58,735 bases of DNA, from NCBI RefSeq assembly GCF_014648055.1, contig NZ_BMQJ01000031.1:1-58735 (forward strand), read 5' to 3'. The translations under genes and the position numbers were made by a program. The DNA comes from Streptosporangium pseudovulgare (lineage in GTDB: Bacteria; Actinomycetota; Actinomycetes; Streptosporangiales; Streptosporangiaceae). The notes under the pieces are model-generated. The model was not told where the DNA came from, did not search any database, and was given only the letters and a program-made list of their open reading frames with translations. Shown here piece by piece: positions 7,401 through 16,242 of the stretch. How positions within the stretch are numbered: the first letter of the stretch is position 1; each line of letters opens with the position of its first letter.

Positions 7401-8578
7401 CGTGGCGCTCCCAGGTCCAGTACCGCCAGCATCCGCCATCCGCCGTCCGCCACCGGCCCGGCGTCCAGGGTCCCGCCGTAGGCGGCCACCCGTTCCCGCA
7501 TGCCCGCGATCCCGCGCCCGTCACCCCGGAGCCCGGGGCGGGCCCCGAGGGCGCCGGGTACGGCCGGGTCGCGAACATCGGTGACCTCCACCTCGGCGCG
7601 GCGCGACGACACCTCGACCCGCACATCGGCGCGGGCCCCGGGCGCGTGCCGCAGCGTGTTCGTCAGCGCCTCCTGAACCAGCCGGTAGATCGTCAGCTGG
7701 GCGGCGGCGGGAACCGCCCCGGTGTCACCGGCCACCCGGACACACGTCGCCAGCCCGGCCGCGCGCATCCGCTCGGCCAGCGGACCGAGCTCGGCGATTC
7801 CGGGCGCGGGCTGAAGCATCTCCTGGAGGCGGTCCCCGCCCGAGGTGGCGCGGTCGCGGCCGGTGCCCAGGGAGCGGCGCATGTCCTGCAGGGCTTGGCG
7901 TCCCGTCGCGGCGATCTGCTCCATCGCCGCCGCGGCCCGGTCCGGCGCGCTGTGGCGGACGTAGGCGGCGCTGTCGGCCAGCGCCACCATGACCGACAGG
8001 TTGTGGGTGACGATGTCGTGCATGTCGCGGGTCATCCGCGCGCGTTCCTCGGCGACGGCCAGCCGTGCCCGCCGCTCGCGGTCGTGTTCCAGGGAGGTCA
8101 CGTACGCCCGCCGCGCCCGCATCCACAGGCCGGTCATGAGGGCGGCGGCCGCCATCGCGCTCAGCGCGGCCACCGTGAGGGGGAACCGGCCGGGCGGCGC
8201 CCAGCGGGCGGCGGCCAGCAGCACCCCGGCCTGCAGCGCGAGCGCCGCCGGCAGGGTGTGGCGCCAGGGGCGGTGCGCGGCGACCGTGTACAGGGCCGTC
8301 AGGAGGGCGGCGTCGGCGGGAAGCTGCACGTCCAGCGCCCACTGGACGGCGGCGGCGAGGCCGATCGCGCCCAGGACCGTCATCGGAGCGCGCCGTCTCC
8401 AGGCCAGCGGCGCCACCAGCGCCGTCTGCAGCGCGAGCAGCCACGGGGGACCCGCCGGCACCTGGCCGGGTCCGAGCGTGGCCAGGAACAGCGCGGCGGC
8501 GAGCAGAGCGTCGGCGGGCACGGTCGACCATCGGCTCAGCGCGGTGAGGCGGGCCGCCAGATGGCCGGCTGGTTCCAT
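7397..8578 (-). CDS. Sensor histidine kinase (HisKA_3 family)
   Basis: A 393-aa membrane kinase with about five N-terminal hydrophobic segments (residues ~20-150) and little extracellular loop, so it may sense the membrane itself. The dimerization/phosphoacceptor helix carries MTRDMHDIVTHNLSVM, with the His of the DMHDIV motif. The C-terminal HATPase domain has an N-box-like QEALTNTLRHA and GDGRGIAGMRERV as the G box. It phosphorylates the overlapping response regulator. ATG 8578 is chosen because AGGGTG lies just upstream; the frame stays open to 8713 without a convincing start. It is divergent from the secreted hydrolase, a possible target. Confidence 0.9.
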   Translation of the reverse strand: MEPAGHLAARLTALSRWSTVPADALLAAALFLATLGPGQVPAGPPWLLALQTALVAPLAWRRRAPMTVLGAIGLAAAVQWALDVQLPADAALLTALYTVAAHRPWRHTLPAALALQAGVLLAAARWAPPGRFPLTVAALSAMAAAALMTGLWMRARRAYVTSLEHDRERRARLAVAEERARMTRDMHDIVTHNLSVMVALADSAAYVRHSAPDRAAAAMEQIAATGRQALQDMRRSLGTGRDRATSGGDRLQEMLQPAPGIAELGPLAERMRAAGLATCVRVAGDTGAVPAAAQLTIYRLVQEALTNTLRHAPGARADVRVEVSSRRAEVEVTDVRDPAVPGALGARPGLRGDGRGIAGMRERVAAYGGTLDAGPVADGGWRMLAVLDLGAPR

Positions 8579-8738
8579 GCACGTCACCCTAGGCGTCCTG
8601 CGGGCCGGCTCCCGGTCCTCCCCGGGGATGACCGTCATCCGAAAGTCGCACGCGCGCGTGCGACCTCCGCCGCTGGCCCGCGGGCGTGCCGGGCTGCCAG
8701 CCTCGTCGGACATCCTTTTCCGTTCGAGGAGCTTTCAC

Positions 8739-10022
8739 ATGTCCTATGCCAGGAGAAACACGGATCGGACGATGGGTGCCGAGGCCACCGGCCCGTCCGC
8801 CGTTTCCGAGAGCCCGGCGTCCGCCGTCTCGAAAACCGCGGGCAAGGCCGCGGGGCTGGCCGTGCTGGTGCTGGCGGTCTCCCTGCCCGCGGCCGGCGCC
8901 GACGCCGGGAACCCGATCGGGGTGAGCCTGCCCGCGCCCGGCGGCCCCTATCCGGTCGGGACCGTGGCCATGCGGTTGGTCGATCGTTCGCGGCCCGATC
9001 CGCTGGTGGCGGCCAGGCCGTACCGGGAGTTGATGATCAGCCTGTGGTACCCGGCGGCGGGCGGCGGGCCGCTCGCGCCGCACATGGCGCCGCTGGCCGC
9101 CGCCGACTGGGACCGGCACTCGGCGCCGCCCCTGGGCGTCGCCAAGGGCGCCGTCGCCTGGGCCGCCACGCGCACCCATGCCCGCGTGGGCGCGCCGGTC
9201 GAGCCGCGTGCGGGCAAGCTGCCGGTGGTGCTGTTCGGTTCGGGGGACGGCGGGCCGCGCACGCTGGGCACCACCCTGGTCGAGGACCTGGCCTCGCGCG
9301 GCTACCTGGTCGTCACCGTCGACCACACCTACGAGGCCGACCAGGTGGAGTTTCCCGGCCGACGCCTGGTGCGCGCCCTGCCGCTGCCCGCGAAGCCGAC
9401 GCCGAAGGTCATCGCCAAGCTGCTGGCCGAGCACGCGGCGGCGCGCCTGGCGGACATGCGCTACGTCCTGGGCCAGGTCGCCGCCCTGGCCCACGGCCGT
9501 CCGATCGGCGGCACGCTGCCCGCGGGGATGCTCGGCGCGCCCGACGTCTCGCGGGTGGGGGCGCTGGGACAGTCGCTGGGCGGGTCGGTCGCCGCGCAGC
9601 TGATTCGCGAGGACGCCCGCGTGGACGCGGGTGTCAATCTCGACGGCGCCTATGTCGGCCCGGTGGCCACATATGGTGTGACCAGGCCGTTCCTGCAGCT
9701 GGCGGCCGAGACCCACACGCGTGGCGGCGAGCCGAGCTGGAAGTCGTTCTGGCGGGCCTCGACCGGATGGAAGCGGGAGCTGCGCTTCAAGGGTGCGGCC
9801 CACGGCTCGTTCACCGACCTGCAGCCGCTGCTGCCGCAGATCGCGGCCAAGCTCCCCGAGGTGCCGCTCGCGGACTACGTGGGCACGATCGATCCCGGCC
9901 GTTCGGTGGCGGCCCAGCGCGCCTACGTCGGGGCCTTCTTCGACCTGCACCTGCGGGGCAGGCCGACCCACCTGTTCGAGGGCCCCGGCACCCGTTTCCC
10001 CGAGGTCTCCCTCATCCCCTGA
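8739..10022 (+). CDS. Exported alpha/beta hydrolase, PAF-acetylhydrolase-like
   Basis: A 427-aa hydrolase with a hydrophobic segment at about residues 45-62 (GLAVLVLAVSLPAAGADA), a late signal peptide or anchor. The catalytic core resembles platelet-activating-factor acetylhydrolase/dienelactone-like lipases: the strand LPVVLFGSGDGG, the nucleophile elbow GQSLGGS, an Asp in VDAGVNLDGAYVG and a His in KGAAHGSFTD. ATG 8739 has GAGGAGC 7 bases upstream. It is transcribed divergently from the two-component system and ends 22 bases before a 12-bp minisatellite. The substrate (lipid or polyester) is uncertain. Confidence 0.83.
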   Translation: MSYARRNTDRTMGAEATGPSAVSESPASAVSKTAGKAAGLAVLVLAVSLPAAGADAGNPIGVSLPAPGGPYPVGTVAMRLVDRSRPDPLVAARPYRELMISLWYPAAGGGPLAPHMAPLAAADWDRHSAPPLGVAKGAVAWAATRTHARVGAPVEPRAGKLPVVLFGSGDGGPRTLGTTLVEDLASRGYLVVTVDHTYEADQVEFPGRRLVRALPLPAKPTPKVIAKLLAEHAAARLADMRYVLGQVAALAHGRPIGGTLPAGMLGAPDVSRVGALGQSLGGSVAAQLIREDARVDAGVNLDGAYVGPVATYGVTRPFLQLAAETHTRGGEPSWKSFWRASTGWKRELRFKGAAHGSFTDLQPLLPQIAAKLPEVPLADYVGTIDPGRSVAAQRAYVGAFFDLHLRGRPTHLFEGPGTRFPEVSLIP

Positions 10023-10044
10023 CCTCGCGGGGTCCCGGCTCGCC

Positions 10045-10150
10045 GAACCGGGCGGCGAACCGGGCGGCGAACCGGGCGGCGAACCGGGCGGCGAACCGGG
10101 CGGCGAACCGGGCGGCGAACCGGGCGGCGAACCGGGCGGCGAACCGGGCG
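10045..10150. repeat. 12-bp tandem repeat, 8.8 copies
   Basis: The unit GAACCGGGCGGC is repeated eight times without error from 10045 to 10140, plus 10 more bases. It lies between the convergent secreted hydrolase and DHA2 transporter genes. It is open in several frames (Glu-Pro-Gly-Gly or Asn-Arg-Ala-Ala) but belongs to no supported gene. The lack of divergence between units suggests recent slippage. Confidence 0.95.
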
Positions 10151-10283
10151 CATGCCGTCGTCCGTCGCCCTGCACGGCGCCCTCCGGCCCCCGACCCCAG
10201 GGCACCGTGAGGTCCCGCGTCCACCACGCGTCCTGCGCGGCCTGAGCACGATCCCGGGGGAACGCGGGACCCGCCGTGCCCGG

Positions 10284-11750
10284 TCAGTGGGTCGGCTGCT
10301 CCCTGGGGGAGCGGCGGTCGGCCAGGACGTCGGCGAGGGCCACCGCGAGCGTCACCACCACGAACCCGATGGTGACGTACAGCGCGTGCCGGAACGCCGT
10401 GGCGTAGTCGCCGTGGGAGGAGGCCACCTGGGTGAAGAACGCCGAGCCGACCACGGCGATGCCGACGGCGGTGCCGATGCGCTGCCCGGTCTGCAGCACG
10501 CCCCCGGCGCTTCCGGCGTGGGCCACCGGCACCTCCGACAGGGTGAGCGTCTGGTTGGGGGAGATCACCAGGCCGCTGCCCGCGCCGGCGACCAGCAGCG
10601 GCACCGCGATCGCCCAGGCCACGTGCTGGCCGGGCACCAGCCGTACGGCGATCTCCACGGCGACGAGGCCGACACCGACCAGCACCAGGCCCACCGCCAC
10701 CAGCGGACGGCCGAGCCGGGTGACGATCCGGCCGCCGAACACCGAGGCCGCGGCCGACCCCGCCGCGAACGGCGTGCTCGCCAGGCCCGCCGCCAGCGGC
10801 GAGTAGTGCAGGCCCTCCTGCAGGTAGAGGGTCAGGATGAAGAAGATCGCGGTGAAGCCCGCGAAGTAGAGCGCCGCGATCAGGGCGCCGAGGCCGTAGG
10901 AGCGCCTGCGGAACAGCGCCAGGTCGACGACCGGCTCGCCGCGCCGGGCGTACCGGCGCTCCCAGGCCACGAAGACGCCGAGCACCGCGACCCCGGCGGC
11001 CGGCAGCACCCACTTCACCGCGCCGTGCCACTCCTGGCTCTCCACCAGCGGCAGCAGGATCAGCACCACGCCGATGCCCAGCAGCAGCACGCCGACCGGG
11101 TCCATGCTCTTGCGCGGCCGTTTCTCCGCCGGTTTGGGGATGTAGCGGTAGGCCAGGACGATGGCGAGGACGCCGATCGGCACGTTGACGTCGAAGACGT
11201 AGCGCCAGCCGTCCTGCTCGCCGCCGAGGCGGATGATCACGCCGCCGAGCATCGGGCCGATGGCCGTGGATATGCCGATGGTGGCGCCCAGCAGCCCGAA
11301 CGCCTTGCCCCGCTCGGCGCCCCGGAAGAGCTGCTGGATGAGCCCGCTGACCTGCGGGTTGATCAGCCCGCCCGCGATGCCCTGGATGAGCCGGGCGACG
11401 ACCAGCCAGGTCGAGTTCTGCGCGATCCCGGCGGCGGCGCTGGACAGGGTGAACAGGGCGACGCCGAAGGCGAAGGCGTTGCGCCGGCCGTACATGTCGC
11501 CGAACCGGCCGGCGGGCACCAGGATCAGCCCGAAGGTGAGCGCGTAGCCGGAGACCACCCACTGCAGGTCGCTCTGCGGGGCTTCGAGGCCGGTGCGGAT
11601 GGAGGGCAGGGCGACGTTGACGATGCTGACGTCCAGCAGCGTCATGAAACCCGCCACCAGGCAGACGCTCAGCGCCTTCCAGCGGCGCGGGTCGGCGGCC
11701 TGGTCGTCCCGCGTGGTCGAGATGTCTCCCTGCCGGGCCCCGGCGCTCAC
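10284..11750 (-). CDS. DHA2-family (EmrB/QacA) drug efflux transporter
   Basis: A 488-aa membrane protein with about 14 transmembrane helices. Helix 1 contains LLDVSIVNVALPSI, the D-x-x-I/V-V-N-x-A-L-P signature (motif D1) of 14-TMS drug/proton antiporters. Motif A follows in GRFGDMYGRRN and motif C in GPMLGG. Such pumps export hydrophobic drugs or endogenous metabolites using the proton gradient. The GTG start at 11750 has no clear ribosome site, and other starts nearby are possible. The ~220 bases upstream include a lower-GC stretch (11860-11930) that probably holds its promoter. No adjacent regulator is seen. Confidence 0.9.
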   Translation of the reverse strand: MSAGARQGDISTTRDDQAADPRRWKALSVCLVAGFMTLLDVSIVNVALPSIRTGLEAPQSDLQWVVSGYALTFGLILVPAGRFGDMYGRRNAFAFGVALFTLSSAAAGIAQNSTWLVVARLIQGIAGGLINPQVSGLIQQLFRGAERGKAFGLLGATIGISTAIGPMLGGVIIRLGGEQDGWRYVFDVNVPIGVLAIVLAYRYIPKPAEKRPRKSMDPVGVLLLGIGVVLILLPLVESQEWHGAVKWVLPAAGVAVLGVFVAWERRYARRGEPVVDLALFRRRSYGLGALIAALYFAGFTAIFFILTLYLQEGLHYSPLAAGLASTPFAAGSAAASVFGGRIVTRLGRPLVAVGLVLVGVGLVAVEIAVRLVPGQHVAWAIAVPLLVAGAGSGLVISPNQTLTLSEVPVAHAGSAGGVLQTGQRIGTAVGIAVVGSAFFTQVASSHGDYATAFRHALYVTIGFVVVTLAVALADVLADRRSPREQPTH

Positions 11751-11973
11751 AGGACCGGAGGCCGGCGCGTGCCGGTCCGTCCAGCGCCGTGCCGGGTTCC
11801 GAGCGGCGTCGGCCGCGGGATGGGAGTCATCGTTACCGCCTCGTTCTCTCCGTCGGGGAGCACTTTCCGCTGTTCAGAAGCGCGTACCTACCCCTTTTCG
11901 TCAGGTCATTCACCATACCGACCATCCGGGCAGGTCACGGCGGAGAACCCGTGAGCGGAGGAGAGGAGGAACG

Positions 11974-12007
11974 GGTACGGCGGGCGGCCGTGGCCGCCCG
12001 CCGTACC
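11974..12007. terminator. Perfect 15-bp hairpin after the M4 protease gene
   Basis: Arms GGTACGGCGGGCGGC (11974-11988) and its exact complement (11993-12007) flank the loop CGTG. It starts 23 bases past the protease stop on the minus strand. It is the likely intrinsic terminator, again without a U-tract. Confidence 0.8.
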
Positions 12008-12029
12008 GGGTCGCGGAGCCGTCAGCGGG

Positions 12030-14111
12030 TCAGGTCCGCTGCCACAGCGCCGGGACGTTCGGCGGCTCCCAGCCGGGCACCGAGGTGTGCGCCTGCAGGC
12101 ACCGGTAGCCGATGCCGTTGTAGGTCACCGTGTCGCCCACGGCGTAGGAGGTCCAGGCCGCCCAGGTGCCGCCGCCCTGGCCGTCGCCGCCGACGGTGAG
12201 GGTGAGCTGCGCCGCGTGAGCGGCGTCCGCACCGGTCGCGGTGAGGGTGACCGGGTATGTCCCCGCCGGGGTGTTCGCCGAGGTGGCGACCGTGACGGTG
12301 GCGGACTGGCCGGAGCTGATGGAGGCCGGGCTGAAGGACGCGGTGGCCCCGGAGGGCAGGCCCGAGGCGCTCAGCGTGATGGTCTGCGCGTTCCCGGAGG
12401 TCACCTGGGTGGACAGCGTCGCGGTCGCCGACCCGCCGGGCTGCACCGTGGCCGAGGACGGGCTCACCGTGACCGAGAAGTCGTTGCCGGTCGGGTTCGG
12501 GGTGCAGGTCGGCTCGCCGCCCTGCGCCGGGACGCTGACGGCGGACCAGGCGGCCTTGACCGCGTTGACCTCGGTGCAGCTACCGGGGAAGAGCTGCCGG
12601 GCCGCGGCCACGGTGGCGGCGCGGGCCTTGGCGTGCGTCCACGGGGCGGTCTTGCTGTTCAGCCCGGCCATGAAGATCTGCCCGGCCTTCTGGATGCCGA
12701 TGCCGGTCAGGGACGGGCCGGAGCAGACGGGGCTGGACGGCTTGCCCGCCGGGTTGCTGCCCTCGGCCAGCAGGTAGAACCAGTGGTTCTGCGGGCCTGC
12801 CGCCGCGTGCACCTCGGTGTTGGGGATGGCGGAGCTGTAGCAGTTCGGGTCGCCCAGCGCGCCCGGGTTGTACATGTTGCGGATCGGGCCGCTGCCGGTG
12901 AGGTTGACCTCCTCGCCGACCGTGTAGTCCGGCGGGTCGGCGGAGTTGGCGGCGAAGTGCTCGGTCAGCGCGCCGAAGATGTCACCGGTCGACTCGTTCA
13001 GGCCACCGGCCTCGTTGCCGCTGCCCGCGCCGCCGGACCCGGAGAACTGGAAGATCGCGTGGCCGAACTCGTGGGCCACCACGTCCATCGGTGTGGCCTG
13101 CTGGCTGCCGGCCTGGTTGCGCCCGAAGTTGGTGTAGGAGCCGTTCCAGTAGGCGTTGACGTCGGTCAGCCCGACCCGGGCCGGGTACGCGCCGCCCGAG
13201 CCGTTGAACCCGTTGCGGCCCAGCCAGGAGCGCAGCATGTCCCACTCCCGCTGGGCGGCGTACAGCGCGTCCACGCAGGCGGTCTCCAGGTCGGTTCCCC
13301 GCCCGTTGCCCCAGGAGTCGTCGGCGCCGGTGTAGGCGGCGCCGTTCTGCCCGCCGCAGCGCAGACCCGGCCGGGTGCCGTCGGTCATCGAGTAGGAGCC
13401 GCCGGAGCCGGAGGTCTGGATGGTCACCGGGTTGCCGTTGTAGAAGGAGTTGCCGGTGCCGGCGCGCACGTCGTCGTAGGAGTCGACGACCGAGCCGTCC
13501 CGGGCGTCCACGAAGACGTGCAGCACGCTCGGGACGCCGTTCGCGGCGGCGCCGGTGACCACGACCTCCCACGCCGTACGGGGCCGCGGGCCGGCGGCGT
13601 GGACGACGAGGCGGGGCGTGTCGGTGTTCTCCACGGTCGGCAGCAGGCGGCGGGCGGTGGCGGCCGCGGCGTCGGCGCCGATCTTGCTCTTCACGTCCAC
13701 TTTGATCTCGGCCTGCTGGCCCGAGACCACGGACCCGACCTGATCGCCCGTGCCGTCGGTGGCGACGATCACGTCGCCGCCGTAGACCGGCAGCCCGCGG
13801 TGGGTGCGCGCGTAGGTGAGGTACTGCAGGCCGCGGGTTCCGACGATGGTCCTGGACAGGGTGAAGGTGTCGTCGGGGCTCTTGAACAGCGAACCGGACC
13901 TGGCGGAGAGGGCGTCGGCGGCGCTGGCGGCCGCGCGCCTGCGCGCCTCGGGGCCGGGCGGCGCGAACGCCGGCGGGTCGGCGGGCGCGGTGCGGGCGGC
14001 GGGGACCGCCTGCGCGGCGGCGGCGGGGACGGCGGCGCTCGCCGCCGGGCCCGTGGTCATGGCGACGGTCGCCAGTACGGCGACCGCGCCCAGTTTGGCC
14101 TTGGAATTCAC
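12030..14111 (-). CDS. Secreted M4 (thermolysin-like) metallopeptidase with carbohydrate-binding module
   Basis: A 693-aa extracellular zinc protease. In order: a signal peptide (~1-27), an FTP/PepSY-type propeptide (~60-200), and the catalytic domain with HEFGH at about 347-351. The third zinc ligand is Glu about 373 (GGLNESTGD), and the transition-state His is near 435 (NTEVHAAAGPQNHW). Next come an Ig-like repeat (FSVTVSPSSATVQPGGSAT to LTVGG, ~550-640) and a C-terminal CBM5/12-type module (WTSYAVGDTVTYNGIGYRC) that likely binds chitin. The GTG start at 14111 has AAGGAG about 10 bases upstream. The LysR gene on the same strand upstream is the probable activator, as in Streptomyces M4 protease/LysR pairs. 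Confidence 0.93.
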   Translation of the reverse strand: MNSKAKLGAVAVLATVAMTTGPAASAAVPAAAAQAVPAARTAPADPPAFAPPGPEARRRAAASAADALSARSGSLFKSPDDTFTLSRTIVGTRGLQYLTYARTHRGLPVYGGDVIVATDGTGDQVGSVVSGQQAEIKVDVKSKIGADAAAATARRLLPTVENTDTPRLVVHAAGPRPRTAWEVVVTGAAANGVPSVLHVFVDARDGSVVDSYDDVRAGTGNSFYNGNPVTIQTSGSGGSYSMTDGTRPGLRCGGQNGAAYTGADDSWGNGRGTDLETACVDALYAAQREWDMLRSWLGRNGFNGSGGAYPARVGLTDVNAYWNGSYTNFGRNQAGSQQATPMDVVAHEFGHAIFQFSGSGGAGSGNEAGGLNESTGDIFGALTEHFAANSADPPDYTVGEEVNLTGSGPIRNMYNPGALGDPNCYSSAIPNTEVHAAAGPQNHWFYLLAEGSNPAGKPSSPVCSGPSLTGIGIQKAGQIFMAGLNSKTAPWTHAKARAATVAAARQLFPGSCTEVNAVKAAWSAVSVPAQGGEPTCTPNPTGNDFSVTVSPSSATVQPGGSATATLSTQVTSGNAQTITLSASGLPSGATASFSPASISSGQSATVTVATSANTPAGTYPVTLTATGADAAHAAQLTLTVGGDGQGGGTWAAWTSYAVGDTVTYNGIGYRCLQAHTSVPGWEPPNVPALWQRT

Positions 14112-14319
14112 GCGGGGTGACTCCTTCTCGGTTTCCCCTGGGGGGTGGAGGGACACGAGGAGCCCGGGACGCCCGGTGGCGGGCCCCGCGGGGGCGGGAG
14201 CCCCGCCGGGAGGCGTTCCGACGGTTCGGGCTGGACCAAAACTGACATCGCCGCAGCGGGCCGAGTACCCCACGAAATTGCATAACCCGGCCATATGGGG
14301 AAGGCGGGACGGATGAACC

Positions 14320-15282
14320 TCAGGTCAGCGAGGCGAGCGGGCCGTGGCGGTCCAGCCACGCGGCGTAGACCGGGGAGCGGCCCACCTCGGCCCAGTAGGC
14401 GGCGGTGACCGCCTGGACGAGCGCGGCGGAGTGCGGGGCCACCGGACCCAGTTCGGTCCATCCGATCATGTGGCGGAAGCGCAGCGGGGTCCCGGTGAGG
14501 GGCCGGATGGCGATCCCGGGGTAGCCCTTGCTCGTCGCCTGGAACATCCCCACGCACCGGGCCGAGGCGATGAGGTCGAGGGCGAGGCCGAGATCGGCGG
14601 AGTAGGCGATCTGCGGCGTGAAGCCCTGCCCGGCGCAGGCCGCCCAGAAGTGCTCCCGGTGCCCGGTCTCGGCCAGCGCGTGCAGGCTCCAGTCCTCGGC
14701 CGCGAGATCGCGCAGCTCGATCTCCTCCCGCCGGGCGAGGGGGTGGGACTCGGCCAGCCCGACGAAGATCGGCTCGACGGCGACGCCCGCGTACCGCACG
14801 CCCGGGGGCGGCGACAGCTCGTGCCCCGGGTAGTCGCCGAGGGTGGCCAGCTCCAGCCGCTCGGACTCCAGCAGCCCCGGCAGCAGGTCCATGGCCTCCT
14901 CGGTGCGGACGACGACGTCGGCGCCGGGCAGGAGCTCCCCGAGGCACTTGATGACGTTGATCGCCAGGTGGCTGGACATGCAGCCCACCCGGACCGTGAT
15001 CCGCTCGGCGGCCTGCCCGGCGTAGCGCATGCCGTCCCGGCGCAGCTCGTCGAAGGCGGGCAGCAGCGAGCGCGAGCGCACCAGCACCCAGGCGCCGAGC
15101 TGGGTGGGCCGGGCTCCGTCCCGGCCCCGCTCGAACAGCGGTCCGCCGAACATCCGCTCGATGCGCCGCAGCTGCGTGGCGAGCGCCGGCTGGGACATCT
15201 TCAGCGTGGTCGCCGCCTTGGAGATGCTGCCCGAGTCGGCGATCGCACATATCGCGCGTAGATGACGTACTTCCAGGTCCAC
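14320..15282 (-). CDS. LysR-family transcriptional regulator
   Basis: A 320-aa regulator with an N-terminal winged helix (SISKAATTLKMSQPALATQLR, residues ~18-38) and a periplasmic-binding-like effector domain (~90-300). It resembles the LysR regulators that activate extracellular neutral protease genes in Streptomyces, and the M4 protease gene lies directly downstream (208-base gap) on the same strand. The start is GTG 15282. No Shine-Dalgarno is visible; an AT-rich inverted repeat ends seven bases upstream, suggesting autoregulation and a leaderless or near-leaderless mRNA. The effector is unknown. Confidence 0.9.
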   Translation of the reverse strand: MDLEVRHLRAICAIADSGSISKAATTLKMSQPALATQLRRIERMFGGPLFERGRDGARPTQLGAWVLVRSRSLLPAFDELRRDGMRYAGQAAERITVRVGCMSSHLAINVIKCLGELLPGADVVVRTEEAMDLLPGLLESERLELATLGDYPGHELSPPPGVRYAGVAVEPIFVGLAESHPLARREEIELRDLAAEDWSLHALAETGHREHFWAACAGQGFTPQIAYSADLGLALDLIASARCVGMFQATSKGYPGIAIRPLTGTPLRFRHMIGWTELGPVAPHSAALVQAVTAAYWAEVGRSPVYAAWLDRHGPLASLT

Positions 15283-15288
15283 ACCGGC

Positions 15289-15308
15289 AGATTAATAGTT
15301 AATAATCT
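15289..15308. promoter_or_regulatory. AT-rich inverted repeat at the lysR promoter
   Basis: AGATTA (15289-15294) and TAATCT (15303-15308) form a perfect inverted repeat with an 8-bp spacer. The repeat is almost pure A/T in a ~73% GC setting and also contains a TATTAAT -10-like string on the minus strand. It fits a LysR-type autoregulatory site. No close copy is visible in the protease promoter gap 14112-14319. Confidence 0.55.
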
Positions 15309-15366
15309 TTCCGATAAGCCTTGTGACGGAAACGCCGGGAAACGGTGTCCCGGCCTGGCCGCGCGG

Positions 15367-15409
15367 CCGGACGGGGAAGGCGGGGCGTGGCCGCGTGCGG
15401 CCCGTCCGG
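15367..15409. terminator. Inverted repeat after the DUF4396 gene
   Basis: CCGGACGGG (15367-15375) and CCCGTCCGG (15401-15409) pair perfectly across a 25-base loop, downstream of the minus-strand DUF4396 gene. Probable terminator. Confidence 0.4.
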
Positions 15410-15433
15410 ATCGGGACGTCCCGCCTCGCGCCG

Positions 15434-16054
15434 TCAGTGGTGGTGGGCGTGGGCGACGGCGTGCCCCCGGCCGCGGGCGATCATCCAGCGGTTGACCGGC
15501 ACCGTCACCACGAAGGCCAGGGCGAGGGAGAAGGCCAGCGACGCCCAGAACAGCACGGTGGTCAGGCCCGCGTCCATGGCCCCGGGGACGGCGACCATCA
15601 CGGTGTTGTCGATGATCTCCATGACCACGATGGACACGGTGTCGGCGGCCAGCGCCACCTTCAGCGCCCGGCGAAGGCCCAGCCCGGCCGCGAGCATGCC
15701 GCGCATGGTGAGCGCGTAGCCGAAGACGAAGGCCAGCGCGACCGACAGCGCCACGGTGGCGCCCGAGTGCAGCCCGGCCGCGGTCCCGATGACCATCCCC
15801 AGGACCTCGCCGATGGCGCAGCCGGTCAGGCAGTGCAGGGTCGCCTGTACGGCGGTGCGCCAGGAGGCGTCACCGCGGGCGTGGCCGTGGTCGTGAGGGC
15901 CGCCCTGGGAGCCGTCGTGCCCGCCGGAGCCGGTGCCGGCGTGGTCGTGCCCGCCGGGGCGGACGCCGCCGTGCGGGTGCGCGCCGCCGTCATGGCCGGT
16001 GTGGTCCGTGTGGTCCATGTGGTCCATGTGGTCCATGTGGTCCATGTGGTCCAT
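15434..16054 (-). CDS. His-rich DUF4396 membrane protein, probably metal-linked
   Basis: A 206-aa protein. The N-terminus is five perfect Met-Asp-His repeats followed by further His/Gly-rich sequence (residues 1-60, about 20 His), then a DUF4396 domain with four or so helices (TLHCLTGCAIGEVLGMVIGT, EIIDNTVMVAV) and a His-rich end (HAVAHAHHH). The many Met and His residues on one face suggest copper or other soft-metal binding. The conserved Cys pair HCLTGC at the first helix may also bind metal. A CsoR-type operator lies 65 bases upstream, supporting copper control. Any of the five ATG codons could start translation; GAAGAG lies about 10 bases before 16054. Transport function is inferred. Confidence 0.82.
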   Translation of the reverse strand: MDHMDHMDHMDHMDHTDHTGHDGGAHPHGGVRPGGHDHAGTGSGGHDGSQGGPHDHGHARGDASWRTAVQATLHCLTGCAIGEVLGMVIGTAAGLHSGATVALSVALAFVFGYALTMRGMLAAGLGLRRALKVALAADTVSIVVMEIIDNTVMVAVPGAMDAGLTTVLFWASLAFSLALAFVVTVPVNRWMIARGRGHAVAHAHHH

Positions 16055-16118
16055 GCTCGTCGTCTCTTCCCTTCCTCCGGGATCGCGAACCGGCCGGCCC
16101 GCGATCCATGGAACGGGG

Positions 16119-16133
16119 TACCCCTATCGGGTA
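16119..16133. promoter_or_regulatory. CsoR-like copper-repressor operator
   Basis: TACCC-CTATC-GGGTA is a perfect 5-bp inverted repeat with a 5-bp spacer. It matches the TACCC...GGGTA core of actinobacterial CsoR/DUF156 operators. It precedes the His-rich DUF4396 gene. No csoR gene lies in the window, so the regulator would act in trans. Confidence 0.65.
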
Positions 16134-16212
16134 TTCCGATAACGCGAGGACGAACCGGCGGTGCTCCGGGAGGCACGTGCGGGGCGCGGCCGGCCGCGGA
16201 TCCGGGCGGGCG

Positions 16213-16242
16213 GATCGGGCCCGGACGCGGCCGGGCCCGATC
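16213..16242. terminator. Perfect 12-bp hairpin overlapping a stop codon
   Basis: GATCGGGCCCGG (16213-16224) and CCGGGCCCGATC (16231-16242) flank a 6-base loop. The right arm overlaps the stop codon (16241-16243) of the minus-strand zinc-ribbon gene, so the terminator begins inside the gene end. Confidence 0.75.

Noticed and set aside
10045..10150. Possible CRISPR array
   Set aside because: The units are directly adjacent 12-mers with no spacers.
7646..10210. 854-aa plus-strand ORF across the two-component and hydrolase region
   Set aside because: It is antisense to the kinase and out of frame with the hydrolase, with Arg/Gly/Pro-rich composition and no domain. It is a product of high GC.
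10152..11954. 600-aa plus-strand ORF antisense to the DHA2 transporter
   Set aside because: It mirrors a clear 14-helix transporter and has no recognisable fold or ribosome site.
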